A stretch of 64,000 nt of DNA. It comes from Gilliamella sp. wkB308 (lineage in GTDB: Bacteria > Pseudomonadota > Gammaproteobacteria > Enterobacterales > Orbaceae). A program made the position numbers and the translations under genes. The notes below the pieces were generated by a model. It did not search any database. It was not told the DNA's origin and saw nothing but the letters and a program-made list of their open reading frames with translations. The first letter of the stretch is position 1; every line of letters begins with the position of its first letter. The stretch lies in contig NZ_LZGN01000022.1 in NCBI RefSeq assembly GCF_001690185.1, positions 124,001 through 188,000 of the forward strand, in the 5' to 3' direction. Positions 15,387 through 23,773 of the stretch are shown here, piece after piece.

Positions 15387-16094
15387 TTACCTCTTCATGT
15401 TTTGGGCTTTTACATCCCAGCCAAAGCTAATATTTTTAAGTTGTCGTTCTAATATTTTGGAAAATTCGTTATCAGTTATACCCATAAACGCACGGCTAGG
15501 GATTTTTACTGACCAAAATTGCTTAACTAGCTCATCGACCATTCTTTTTATTACTACGCCTGCCTGTGCCTTTGAATAATTTTCACGAAGCCACTTAACC
15601 GATGATTTAACTTCTTTTCCTTTTCTTGAGTGCGTATGTCCTAGCTCTCTTAATTTTTTAATTTGTTGTTTTGTAATCGAACCTTTTTTTTTGCTATTAG
15701 ATTGCTTTTTAAACTGTTTAGCATTTTGTCGAATTGTTCGCCCATTTTGTTGCACATCAGCAACTACGCCTATAGGGATGCTTTTATCCGACGTGCTTTT
15801 ATAATGTCCCTTAAAATAGAGTTTCACCGCTTCAATCGCCGGCATTTCTCTAACTACTATATGTTTAGCTATTTTTTTCAAAAGTGGGCTTTTACGCTTG
15901 CCTTTCCTTTCTTTAAAACCAGAACCATTAAAGTCTTTCTGTTCTTTAATATTCCTTTTTATTGCCGGAATCATGCCCAGCTTTGCTATACGCCACAAAA
16001 GACGTTGTTTTTTATGTTTCTGCATCTCCAGCTTTTTAATGGCGGCTTGCAACTCTTTTAATTGAACTTTATTTAGTTCGCCGCTAATTCGCAT
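15387..16094 (-). CDS. Tail completion protein S-like (virion morphogenesis)
   Basis: A 235-aa, strongly Lys-rich protein. Residues ~30-75 (LLWRIAKLGMIPAIKRNIKEQKDFNGSGF) show the gpS/virion-morphogenesis pattern in which 'I..NF..QKDPDG..W' is seen in P2 relatives. The ending RAFMGITDNEFSKILERQLKNI has the R-x-F-x-G-I/L-x-x-x-D of this family. It overlaps the R-like gene by 11 bp. It caps the tail tube before head joining. Confidence 0.78.
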   Translation of the reverse strand: MRISGELNKVQLKELQAAIKKLEMQKHKKQRLLWRIAKLGMIPAIKRNIKEQKDFNGSGFKERKGKRKSPLLKKIAKHIVVREMPAIEAVKLYFKGHYKSTSDKSIPIGVVADVQQNGRTIRQNAKQFKKQSNSKKKGSITKQQIKKLRELGHTHSRKGKEVKSSVKWLRENYSKAQAGVVIKRMVDELVKQFWSVKIPSRAFMGITDNEFSKILERQLKNISFGWDVKAQNMKR

Positions 16095-16560
16095 TGATAT
16101 TTACCTGTTCTGGGTGCATCCAAATACTAGTCTCACCTAATCGGTAACGCTTGCCTCGATGAGGTATTGACCCGTTTTCATGCTCAATTAACGTAATGTT
16201 TTCGAATAGTGGCACTGAAATCATTAGATACGCCGTTTGTTCGTCGTTTTCTGATACATCTATATCTGGATTGACATTATTAAATTGTTCGTCATCACTG
16301 TTTTTGCTTTCTAACCAGCACATAACTAATGCAAATACTAAACACGGGTCATAAACTCGGTACGGGAATTCGTCAAACGTTATTACGGCATCGTATCTCA
16401 GTTTTGCGCATAAAAGTTGCTCTGTTGGCTGTTTTGTTACCAATTTAAATACCCGATCGATTTCCAGATTGCCCATGAACGAACCAAATTTTTGCCCACG
16501 ATATAACGCAGGAGGCAGGTTACCCTTTAAAAATGTGGTTAACTCATTAATTAAACTCAT
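16084..16560 (-). CDS. Tail completion protein R-like
   Basis: A 158-aa protein in the P2 gpR position, with an ATGA overlap with gpL upstream and an 11-bp overlap with gpS downstream. It has a mixed fold: an N-terminal helix MSLINELTTFLKG, then LLCAKLRYDAVITFDEFPY and PCLVFALVMCWLESK, an acidic linker, and a C-terminal strand pair. Moderate similarity to tail-completion proteins; the role is mostly inferred from gene order. Confidence 0.7.
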   Translation of the reverse strand: MSLINELTTFLKGNLPPALYRGQKFGSFMGNLEIDRVFKLVTKQPTEQLLCAKLRYDAVITFDEFPYRVYDPCLVFALVMCWLESKNSDDEQFNNVNPDIDVSENDEQTAYLMISVPLFENITLIEHENGSIPHRGKRYRLGETSIWMHPEQVNINAN

Positions 16561-17009
16561 ATTATCGCAATCCCACAGCGTCGTAGACCCAATAATTTAC
16601 GAATTTCTCGTGTGCTTTCCGCGAGCAATGCAGCCTGCATTTCTTTTTGGCTTTCGCCGAGTTTGTCATCTCGACTAGCAATACTGACAAATTCACCGAC
16701 CAAATCGGCTTTAGCCCTTGCAAAAACAGCTTTTTTATAAATAATCACTGTTGATGATATGTCATCAACGCTGACTACTCCGCATTTTGATGCTGTATTA
16801 ACTCCGTTAGATATTTGTGTTTTTTTGTATTGTTCTAGCGTCAAATTGATCTCAACAACTGCCGACACAACCGCATCACGTAATAACCGAGCGTTAATGT
16901 TTGGTGACATGGCCCGTTCAACTTGAAATTCAGATAAATCTAAATCAGGCCAAAAACCGTCATTTTTAATAATGACTTTTTGTTGTGAAAAATCTTGTCC
17001 ACTAAACAT
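16557..17009 (-). CDS. Head completion protein L-like
   Basis: A 150-aa protein with FWPDLDLSEFQVERAM near residue 20, then LLRDAVVSAVVEINLTLEQYK and YKKAVFARAKADLVGEFVSIASRD, and the end STREIRKLLGLRRCGIAII. This matches the P2 gpL head-completion family (DF-x-D...ML-x-AM-x-EVN-x-x-L). It stabilises the filled head and forms part of the neck. About 90 bp separate it from gpM; that gap holds inverted AGCGCCC/GGGCGCT and no gene (gpX is absent). Confidence 0.78.
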   Translation of the reverse strand: MFSGQDFSQQKVIIKNDGFWPDLDLSEFQVERAMSPNINARLLRDAVVSAVVEINLTLEQYKKTQISNGVNTASKCGVVSVDDISSTVIIYKKAVFARAKADLVGEFVSIASRDDKLGESQKEMQAALLAESTREIRKLLGLRRCGIAII

Positions 17010-17101
17010 AAATACCTCTAAAAAAGCGCCCGTACACAGATTTTGAATTTCGCAAATGCTGGATCCGCATCTGCTGGGCGCTGGTGGTTGTGTGTAGTCT
17101 G

Positions 17102-17806
17102 TTATTTTGTTAATGCATTAATTCGTTGCTCAATGTTCCCTAGCATAGTTTTTACACCAACTTTGCTGTAAATTTCATGCGCCTGTGTCAATAGTTCTTG
17201 CGCTTGTTTTAACGTGTCGACATTATCAATCGCAGTGGCTTTTGGCGTGCCGTTTTCATCGCGTAATAGATATAAACCAGCAAATTTGTACCATTCGGCC
17301 TTATCCGATTCATATAATCGCCACTTGTTTTTTACAAGTTCAAACACTCGACTAAAATACGGCTCGATTGAGTGACCATTGGCGGCCGTGGTTTCGACCC
17401 ACTCAAATACAGCCCTAGCCACAAAACCCGGTAGTTTCATGCTCCACGCCGTCGGCGTGTCCTGATTTTGCTCTATTGCAATTTCTGCCCAATCGAGACC
17501 CTGATCGAACTGCTGAGTATCAAACAGCCAAATTATGCACCAAACAAAAATTGGGTTAGGGTAGATACGCTCTTCTTGCAAATAACGCTCGGCTTTTGGT
17601 AACCATTTGGGCAATACAACGTTTAATTTGTATTCATTACGCTCTGCCATGTTATTACCAAAGGTGCGCAGGTATTTGATATCCCGCTCCAACTCAGCAT
17701 TAACAATATGCAGACTCTCTTTAGAATCAACTAAAATGGCCGTTTCTTGGTTGATTTGAGCTATTTTTTCCCGATGTTGTTGAAATGGTGATAAAACAAC
17801 TGTCAT
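17102..17806 (-). CDS. Terminase small subunit (gpM-like)
   Basis: A 234-aa protein: MTVVLSPFQQHREKIAQ start, then a helical region, and PKWLPKAERYLQEERIYPNPIFVWCIIWLFD followed by DWAEIAIEQNQDTP, typical of P2 gpM. The C-terminal YLLRDENGTPKATAIDNVDTLKQAQELLTQAHEIY completes the family pattern. With the gpP-like ATPase it recognises and cuts cos. It stands 54 bp after the capsid gene in the leftward head operon. Confidence 0.85.
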   Translation of the reverse strand: MTVVLSPFQQHREKIAQINQETAILVDSKESLHIVNAELERDIKYLRTFGNNMAERNEYKLNVVLPKWLPKAERYLQEERIYPNPIFVWCIIWLFDTQQFDQGLDWAEIAIEQNQDTPTAWSMKLPGFVARAVFEWVETTAANGHSIEPYFSRVFELVKNKWRLYESDKAEWYKFAGLYLLRDENGTPKATAIDNVDTLKQAQELLTQAHEIYSKVGVKTMLGNIEQRINALTK

Positions 17807-17860
17807 AAACTTACCCTTTATTGAGCCGCTAGCTCACAACCAGCGGCAATACAAATTAAA

Positions 17861-18850
17861 CTAAACAAATGAAATTGCGCTTTCATCAATAGCGACATAC
17901 AATTCCGGCACTTCCAATGCATAACCTTCGTTGCGCCAATATTTGTTTTCGAACTGTTTGCGATCTTGCACATCTTCAGCCGCACGGCGTCGAGAGCCTT
18001 TTTGCGTGTAAATATGAAGATTTTTAAGTGTGGTTGCCACAATTCGTTTACCCGGCATAAATGGCGGAACAAAGGCTTTTTTACCTGCGATAATTGTATC
18101 AAGTTGCGCCGCAGCTAGATTTTCAGTTGGCGTGTCGGCTTTGCTATATAAGCGGAACTGTTCACGCGCAAGCAGATCACTACCAACTAATATCACGATA
18201 TTTGGATCGTTGCGGCACTCAACGGGTAGATGATTGACAAGATCCGAGGCCATGGCATCCAATGTTTCATATGTTCCACCAACACCTAAAGTGACACCGC
18301 CGGTTAAAACCTGAGATCCGTTATTCCACTCCTTAGCGATTTGATGCCAACCTTTGTTAACATCTTCACCATTTGGATACTGGTCGGGATCGGAAGTGTT
18401 TGCAACACTGACACCATTAAAGCCAATGCGGAGCATATCCAGGGCGAACTGCTTATCGATGAAACTCTGCATCATGCGAAAAAATTCACCTTCACCGCCC
18501 GAATTAGCCCAGACACTTAACGTTGCCCAATCTAATGCCGCACATGAGTCGGTTTCGCTTAATTCGTAAGTGTTACCATCTACGCCCAATTTTCTGATAA
18601 ATCGACCGCCTGACTTTCTTCCCGTCAATAATTGAGAAGTGCCCGTAACAACAACCTGCCCTTTCAGTTGATCAACGTCAAAACACGTTATCATTTTTAA
18701 AAACTCGGTGCTGTGTAAAATAGCCTCACGAAGTCGTGTATCCATCGGATCAGATAACGAAAACTGCTTAGTAATATCCATGACGCCGGCTTGCTTAGCT
18801 AGTGCCGTGCAATATTTTTGTATTAACTGTTCTGCTTTTTGATTTAACAT
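17861..18850 (-). CDS. Major capsid protein (gpN-like)
   Basis: 329 aa with the P2 gpN pattern: FLKMITCFDVDQLKGQVV, GRKSGGRFIRKLG, EFFRMMQSFIDKQFALDMLRIGFNG, NKGWHQIAKEWNNGSQV, PNIVILVGSDLLA and the C-terminal NEGYALEVPELYVAIDESAISF. It builds the T=7-type shell (HK97 fold) after maturation by the scaffold/protease next to it. The N-terminus would be processed as in P2. Confidence 0.92.
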   Translation of the reverse strand: MLNQKAEQLIQKYCTALAKQAGVMDITKQFSLSDPMDTRLREAILHSTEFLKMITCFDVDQLKGQVVVTGTSQLLTGRKSGGRFIRKLGVDGNTYELSETDSCAALDWATLSVWANSGGEGEFFRMMQSFIDKQFALDMLRIGFNGVSVANTSDPDQYPNGEDVNKGWHQIAKEWNNGSQVLTGGVTLGVGGTYETLDAMASDLVNHLPVECRNDPNIVILVGSDLLAREQFRLYSKADTPTENLAAAQLDTIIAGKKAFVPPFMPGKRIVATTLKNLHIYTQKGSRRRAAEDVQDRKQFENKYWRNEGYALEVPELYVAIDESAISFV

Positions 18851-18877
18851 ATGTTTTATCTCATAGTTTATTAGTGC

Positions 18878-19768
18878 TTAGTGCAAATCAATGCTAAATG
18901 TTTGTGAACTAATACCCGGTTTTTGACTCACTGGGGTTTTCATCAATGCATTAAATTTATCTGTTAGTGCTTTGTGCTCTGCTTTGAGTTGCGCCATTTC
19001 TTTTTTAATTCGTGAAAACTCAGCATTGTCGGCCGCGGCTTCGGTTGCTTCTTTAGCGTCTTCAATGTTATCGATTGCCTGCTCAGCCTTGCCTTGAATT
19101 TCTTCGGCTGTTGCTTGTGCTGCTTCGGCGTTACCATTTTCAAGCTGTTCAATCAGTGTCTTATTTTGTTCTTGGAGTTCTGCAATTGCGCTCTTGGCTT
19201 CTTCAAGCTCGGCAAGTAGCGCATCAATTTCGTCTTGTGTCATGCTAAAATTCTCTCTTTTAGTGAGTTTTGATAAATTAATTTTTTTGCTTTGTAAGCA
19301 ATTATTTTTTTCAGAATTAAATAGTAAAACTGGCTCTGCTCGAAAACCCTGTTTATTAGCTGAAAAAGCAAGTCGTGAAGTGCCAGCGCTTGCTGGCTGG
19401 TCGGTTGCAGCTAGCCCGACAAGGTAAAAATCACCGTCTTCGGGGAAATCCGGTAAAATTTCAATCGATGAATAGATTTTTTGCTCTTGTTCATTCATTG
19501 ATTGAAGAATAGCGTTAGCACGTAAACGAGCCATCAGCCTTAGCTTCCCTTTTTTTTCCTCTAACTTTAATTCTTCAACCGTGCCCAAGTTGGCAGAAAA
19601 TTGCCGCCAGAATGGATCTTCATGCTCACACCAAACTAAAGCCTGATATAATTCTGCACTATAATTTTTCACAACGCTTTCGAGCCATTCCCGTTTGATT
19701 TCTCGACCGTCAATGGTTTTACCCTCCTGCGCGATGCATAACCAATCACTAATTTTTATTTCTGCCAT
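18878..19768 (-). CDS. Capsid scaffolding protein with serine protease domain (gpO-like)
   Basis: A 296-aa protein. The N-terminal half is the P2 gpO protease: Asp20 in KTIDGREI, His49 in VWCEHEDPF and Ser100/101 in IYSSIEILP fit the Asp-His-Ser triad, with LVGLAATDQPASAGTSRL after it. The C-terminal ~110 residues are an acidic, Ala/Glu-rich coiled coil (scaffold), beginning around MTQDEIDALLAELEEAK. It directs head assembly and then cleaves itself and the capsid protein. It is divergently transcribed from the terminase gene. Confidence 0.9.
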   Translation of the reverse strand: MAEIKISDWLCIAQEGKTIDGREIKREWLESVVKNYSAELYQALVWCEHEDPFWRQFSANLGTVEELKLEEKKGKLRLMARLRANAILQSMNEQEQKIYSSIEILPDFPEDGDFYLVGLAATDQPASAGTSRLAFSANKQGFRAEPVLLFNSEKNNCLQSKKINLSKLTKRENFSMTQDEIDALLAELEEAKSAIAELQEQNKTLIEQLENGNAEAAQATAEEIQGKAEQAIDNIEDAKEATEAAADNAEFSRIKKEMAQLKAEHKALTDKFNALMKTPVSQKPGISSQTFSIDLH

Positions 19769-19912
19769 ATTTTTAACTTGGTTGAATTGATTTAATCGAT
19801 GTGTGTATGTTAACGATTAATAATTGAATTTTCACCAGATGTGATTCGGATATAAAGCCTTTTCCGAAAAGGTTTTGATGAGTGTTTTACGTGATTGTTA
19901 GACAATAGTCAC
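19769..19912. promoter_or_regulatory. Divergent late promoter region (O / P)
   Basis: 144 bp between the head operon and the terminase-portal operon must hold both late promoters. I see the inverted TTGT-TAG-ACAA at 19895-19905 and the palindromic CCTTTTCCGAAAAGG at 19858-19872, but no unmistakable Ogr/Delta (TGT-N12-ACA) site. Confidence 0.4.
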
Positions 19913-21706
19913 ATGAGATACAATCCCGAATTAATAAAAGCGGCGCAAGCGCTTTATTTACAACGCCATACGCCGAAAGAGATAGCTAAATCGTTGCATT
20001 TAAAAAATGTGAGGATCGTTTACTATTGGGCAGAAAAATACAAATGGTCATTACTGCTGAGTGAAGAATCGGTAGAAGATGCTATCAATCGTCGGTTAGC
20101 GCTATTAGTCGCTCGTGATAACAAGACCGAGATTGAATTAAAAGAAATTGATAATTTAATTATTCAGCACGTTAAATTAATCAATGCGCGAGCTAAGAAT
20201 CAACTAAAATCTGAACTAACGCCGGTTGCGGATGCTGTAAAAACAAGTACAGGCGATAGCAACAATTTACAACAACTGAATGACAAACCCGGCAGAAAAC
20301 CGCGTAAAAAGCGAAAAAATGACGTTTCCGGCATTACGAAAGAAGATTTTGATAATGTTGCAAAAACGTTGCTATATCCCCACCAGTTATATGTTAGAGA
20401 GCATAAAACGGCATCACGTTATCGATTTATCTTAAAAAGTAGGCAGATCGGATTTACCTTCTATTTTGCTTTTGAGGCGTTTGAAGATGCTGTATTAACG
20501 GGAAATAATCAGATATTTGTATCATCGTCTAAAGCGCAAGCCCGCGTATTTGCAATGTACATTAAACGTATTGCAGATGAGTTTTTCGGGGTTGAAATAA
20601 AGGGCGGCGATTTTATCACACTGAGCAACCACGCCAATTTGATTTTATGTGCCAATAACGTAAGCACAGCACAAAGCTATAGCGGTAATGTTTATTTTGA
20701 TGAAGTTTTTTGGATGTCAAAATTCATTGAACTTTATACCGGTGCAAAAGCTATGGCAACGCTGGGCGATTTTAGAATAACGTTATTTTCAACACCTAGC
20801 ACCAAAGATCACCCTTGTTACAAATTATGGTCGGGCGAGGAATGGAAAGACGGATCACCTAAACGCAAAAATATTGACTTTCCGGCCGATGAAACGCTAC
20901 GAATGAACGGTACCATTTGCCCGGATAAATTCTGGCGGCTGTTGATCACAATGGAAGATGCTATCAATCTCGGTTTTGATAAAGTCGATATCGACGACCT
21001 GAAAGAATCGAATAGTATTCAAGCGTTCAAGATTTTATATTGTTGTAAATTTGCCGAAAGCGGAAAGGGGGTATTTGACTTCGAAAAATTGCAAAAATGC
21101 ATAACCGACGCTAGTGCGTGGCAAGATCTGGACTTAAAGGCAGATCGACCATTTGGAAATCGTGAGGTATGGGCAGGTTTTGATCCCAGCCGAACGAGGG
21201 ATAATGCCACGTTTGTATTAGTGGCACCGCCATTACATCCCGACGAAAAATTTAGAATATTAGCAATTTATCAATGGCGAGGCATGAATTTTAAATACAT
21301 GGCCAACGAGATAAAGAAGATTAAATCAAAATTCAACATCACGTATATTGGCATAGATATAACTGGAATCGGCTATGGTGTTTATGAGCATATTAAAGAG
21401 TTTGCTCGCCGTGAAGTGCGAGACATTCACTATAACGTCAACATAAAAAATCAATTGGTATTAAAAATGGTTGACGTCGTAGAAGAGGGGCGGATCGAGT
21501 GGGACGAGGAGCAAAAAAACCTAATCACGGCGTTTATGTCAATTGAGCAACAAACTACGGCCAAATCAAATCAGATCACATATGCCGCTAGTCGAACAGA
21601 ATTGACAGGACACGCAGACGAATTTTTTGCAATCGCGCACGCTGTGTTTAACGAGCCATTGAACAACACAAAAAAACGACAATCAAAATGGGTACTACAA
21701 AAATGA
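19913..21706 (+). CDS. Terminase large subunit, ATPase (gpP-like)
   Basis: 597 aa from ATG 19913 (MRYNPELIKAAQALYLQRHTP); the frame is open to a TTG at 19895, but the ATG gives the family N-terminus and length (P2 gpP 590 aa). An N-terminal helix-turn-helix (PKEIAKSLHLKNVRIVYYW) is followed by the ATPase core with LKSRQIGFT and VYFDEVFWM (Walker B). The C-terminal nuclease region has VWAGFDPSRTRDNATF and YIGIDITGIGYGV, with acidic metal ligands. It drives DNA packaging and cos cutting. Confidence 0.92.
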   Translation: MRYNPELIKAAQALYLQRHTPKEIAKSLHLKNVRIVYYWAEKYKWSLLLSEESVEDAINRRLALLVARDNKTEIELKEIDNLIIQHVKLINARAKNQLKSELTPVADAVKTSTGDSNNLQQLNDKPGRKPRKKRKNDVSGITKEDFDNVAKTLLYPHQLYVREHKTASRYRFILKSRQIGFTFYFAFEAFEDAVLTGNNQIFVSSSKAQARVFAMYIKRIADEFFGVEIKGGDFITLSNHANLILCANNVSTAQSYSGNVYFDEVFWMSKFIELYTGAKAMATLGDFRITLFSTPSTKDHPCYKLWSGEEWKDGSPKRKNIDFPADETLRMNGTICPDKFWRLLITMEDAINLGFDKVDIDDLKESNSIQAFKILYCCKFAESGKGVFDFEKLQKCITDASAWQDLDLKADRPFGNREVWAGFDPSRTRDNATFVLVAPPLHPDEKFRILAIYQWRGMNFKYMANEIKKIKSKFNITYIGIDITGIGYGVYEHIKEFARREVRDIHYNVNIKNQLVLKMVDVVEEGRIEWDEEQKNLITAFMSIEQQTTAKSNQITYAASRTELTGHADEFFAIAHAVFNEPLNNTKKRQSKWVLQK

Positions 21707-22746
21707 TTAATCCTTTTAAACGAAAAAAAACTAAAACAACTCGAATGAGTTCAATATCATTTGAACGGCCAGAAACAGTATTAACCGACCTCACTTATTA
21801 TTATGGCGCTCGCAACGAATATGAAAGAGATTGTTATATTCTACCCGTTGATCGGCTAGCGTTGTCACAATTACCCAATATTAACGCTCAGCACGGCGGA
21901 ATAGTACAGGCACGGCGCAACATGTTATTGAGCACTTACAAAAGCGGTGGTTTAAACAACATGCAAGCAATGGGAGCATTTTTAGATTTAATCATTTTTG
22001 GTGATTGTTATTTATTAAAACTGCGTAACGTGTTCGGTAATGTAGTCGGATTAATGCCGTTAATGTCACTATATTTAAGGGCACAAAAAAACCAGGATGA
22101 AAACGAGATCACCGGCTGGGTTTTTCCCAACAAAAACGAAACTGTTATCTATTCAGTTGACGACGTAATACAGGTGAAAATACCAGATACTCAGCAGCAC
22201 GTATACGGGCTACCAGATTACCTTGGTGGTGTTAATAGTGCAATGTTGAACAGTGAATCAACTATGTTTCGCCGTCGTTATTATAATAATGGTGCACACA
22301 TGGGCTACATTTTTTACGTTAATGATCCAAATATTTCTGATGAAGTCGAAAACGAAATAAAAGAACGGATCGAAAACTCAAAAGGGGTAGGTAATTTCAA
22401 AAATATGTTTGTAAGCATTCCGGAGGGTAACCCTGACGGTATAAAACTAATACCCGTCGGCGATCTAAACTCGGCCAAAGACGAATTTGCCAATATCAAA
22501 AACATTTCAGCACAGGATCTATTGAACGCACATCGATTCCCTGCCGGTCTATCCGGGGTAATTCCTGCCAACGGGTCGAATACTGGCGATGTAACTAAAT
22601 TGCGAAAAAACTATATGGCCACAGAAACCAAAGTTTTGCAAGATTTAATCCGTGATTCAGTGAACAACGATCAGGACATCATTAATTCACCATTTTCCAA
22701 TCGATTACTATTTGATTTTGAAGTAATTATTCCGCAAACTGATTAA
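21703..22746 (+). CDS. Portal protein (gpQ-like)
   Basis: 347 aa from ATG 21703, which overlaps the terminase stop as ATGA; the alternative ATG 21688 adds five residues. (P2 gpQ is 344 aa.) The sequence has the gpQ features: ALSQLPNINAQHGGIVQARRNML, FLDLIIFGDCYLLKLRN, DVIQVKIPDTQQHVYGLPDYL, MFRRRYYNNGAHMGYIFYV, and the end FDFEVIIPQTD. It forms the dodecameric DNA portal at the head vertex. Confidence 0.92.
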   Translation: MINPFKRKKTKTTRMSSISFERPETVLTDLTYYYGARNEYERDCYILPVDRLALSQLPNINAQHGGIVQARRNMLLSTYKSGGLNNMQAMGAFLDLIIFGDCYLLKLRNVFGNVVGLMPLMSLYLRAQKNQDENEITGWVFPNKNETVIYSVDDVIQVKIPDTQQHVYGLPDYLGGVNSAMLNSESTMFRRRYYNNGAHMGYIFYVNDPNISDEVENEIKERIENSKGVGNFKNMFVSIPEGNPDGIKLIPVGDLNSAKDEFANIKNISAQDLLNAHRFPAGLSGVIPANGSNTGDVTKLRKNYMATETKVLQDLIRDSVNNDQDIINSPFSNRLLFDFEVIIPQTD

Positions 22747-22750
22747 AATC

Positions 22751-22759
22751 TGTTATAAT
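22751..22759 (+). promoter_or_regulatory. Extended -10 promoter before the Ogr-like gene
   Basis: TGTTATAAT (TG-N-TATAAT) lies 31 bp before the ogr-like start, just after the portal stop; no good -35 is seen. A GGGGA SD (22780-22784) precedes ATG 22790. Confidence 0.5.
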
Positions 22760-22789
22760 TGGCTCGTGTAGAACTTCCCGGGGAATAAC

Positions 22790-23047
22790 ATGAGCCGAAC
22801 ACCTTTACTATTTTGCCCAGAATGCGGACAACGCGCAGTGATCACAAAAACCGCACGCACTCATAAACTGTTAAACTATCAATATTGTTCGTGTTCTGAT
22901 CCTGAATGCGGCCTGACGTTTAGAATAAAATCGGAATTTGATCGGGTTTTAAGTCCTAGCGCGCGTGGATTGGGGCGGATAAATACCTATTTGGCCAGCC
23001 GTGATATTAGCCCACAACTGGCATTGGACATGGTTAATCCGAGTTGA
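22790..23047 (+). CDS. Ogr/Delta-like late transcription activator
   Basis: An 85-aa protein with the Ogr/Delta zinc finger: CPECGQRAVITKT (Cys 9, 12), then NYQYCSCSDPECGLTFRIKSEF (Cys at ~32-40), which is the C-x2-C...C-x4-C pattern, and a helical C-terminus. Family members activate late P2/P4/186 promoters with RNA polymerase alpha. Here it follows the portal gene with its own extended -10 promoter. Its end overlaps the convergent small gene at 23034 by 14 bp. Confidence 0.88.
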   Translation: MSRTPLLFCPECGQRAVITKTARTHKLLNYQYCSCSDPECGLTFRIKSEFDRVLSPSARGLGRINTYLASRDISPQLALDMVNPS

Positions 23048-23216
23048 TCGAGTTAGGTTTATGTTCAGTGTTTTTTTGTATTTTTAACAGAGATTCATGC
23101 AGCAAACACAATCCAATCTGAACGTCACGTTGAGATAATTCGGCATCAATCATCAACCTACTGATAAATTCTGCACGTTCTAATTTAATTTGATTTTTTA
23201 GTTCAATATCACCCAT
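23034..23216 (-). CDS. Small LexA-controlled phage protein, paralog 3
   Basis: A 60-aa acidic/helical protein, MGDIELKNQIKLERAEFISRLMIDAELSQRDVQIGLCLLHESLLKIQ..., with AGGAG 8 nt before its ATG. KLERAEFISRL and IGLCLLHESLL align with the two C4-linked small proteins (1782, 23773), so the three form one family. Unlike them it has no C4-like leader; instead a LexA-type box (23244-23263) sits 28 bp upstream. That makes it a candidate SOS-induced antirepressor, in the role of Tum in phage 186. Function is inferred; no domain is recognised. Confidence 0.7.
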   Translation of the reverse strand: MGDIELKNQIKLERAEFISRLMIDAELSQRDVQIGLCLLHESLLKIQKNTEHKPNSINSD

Positions 23217-23243
23217 TTGAGTAGCTCCTAATGAAAATTAATA

Positions 23244-23263
23244 TACTGTAATTAAATACAGTA
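23244..23263. promoter_or_regulatory. LexA (SOS) box
   Basis: TACTG-N10-CAGTA fits the LexA consensus fully and is the centre of a perfect 16-bp inverted repeat (23235-23250 with 23257-23272). It overlaps the likely promoter of the 23216 gene (TATATT on the minus strand at about 23266-23261). Confidence 0.8.
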
Positions 23264-23274
23264 TATTAATTTAA

Positions 23275-23430
23275 AACGAAAATTTCAAGAAAAAATTTTA
23301 TTATGTTATTGATTTTTATATAAAACTATTTAGCGGTTTTAATCAGACGATAAATTCACCTATTAGAGAAGGTTTAATTTTAGATTTAACAGAGGATGAA
23401 GCTGAAAAAATTACTAAGAAGCAGTTATAA
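23275..23430 (+). pseudogene. Possible ORF remnant
   Basis: Open frame of 51 codons without an ATG, GTG or TTG start, ending with the protein-like string SPIREGLILDLTEDEAEKI and TKKQL before TAA 23428-23430. The acidic/hydrophobic alternation looks coding, but no start or SD exists, so it may be a decayed gene cut off from its 5' part. Low confidence. Confidence 0.25.
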
Positions 23431-23434
23431 AGAA

Positions 23435-23458
23435 TTAAGGCTCAACCAAGAGCCTTAA
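23435..23458. terminator. Perfect 9-bp hairpin after portal/ogr block
   Basis: TTAAGGCTC-AACCAA-GAGCCTTAA, followed by GGTAC-AGT-GTACC at 23462-23474. There is no U-run on either strand. It could be a terminator for rightward transcription or part of the cos region, which in P2 lies beyond the portal gene end. Confidence 0.4.
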
Positions 23459-23578
23459 GGGGTACAGTGTACCACCACTGATACCCGATCACCGTATAGA
23501 AAGTGAGTTACCTAACGTATTTTGATGATAAATGAATTTTCCCTGATAAGCAAGAGCATCGACCACCTAATATTTATT

Positions 23579-23773
23579 TTATTCTGTTTTTTCAATCACT
23601 GCATGCAATAAATCCGCTATACAGCAAATCATAACCATAAAATCGGCAGGGGTTGAATGTGCGTTTATGCAAGCGCGGGCGATTGTCTCGGCCTGTTCGA
23701 TTTTTGCGAATTGATTTAAATGAATAACAACATTTTCTGATGTGTCAACGGGTGTAATTTGTGAGATTTTCAT
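23579..23773 (-). CDS. Small C4-linked phage protein, paralog 2
   Basis: A 64-aa protein from ATG 23773 (MKISQITPVDTSENVV), with SD AGGAA 7 nt upstream; the frame continues to 23803 but the SD fixes this start. Core KIEQAETIARA ... VMICCIADLLHAVI is close to paralog 1 (1782) and related to paralog 3 (23216). Its SD lies in TTACAGGAA, which is complementary over 9 nt to the antisense loop of the C4-like RNA transcribed just upstream. Role unknown; see paralog 1 for the Icd/antirepressor hypothesis. Confidence 0.68.
   Translation of the reverse strand: MKISQITPVDTSENVVIHLNQFAKIEQAETIARACINAHSTPADFMVMICCIADLLHAVIEKTE

Noticed and set aside
19769-19912. Ogr/Delta late promoter sites
   Set aside because: Inverted repeats are present, but none fits TGT-N12-ACA at a convincing distance from either start, so no binding site is claimed.
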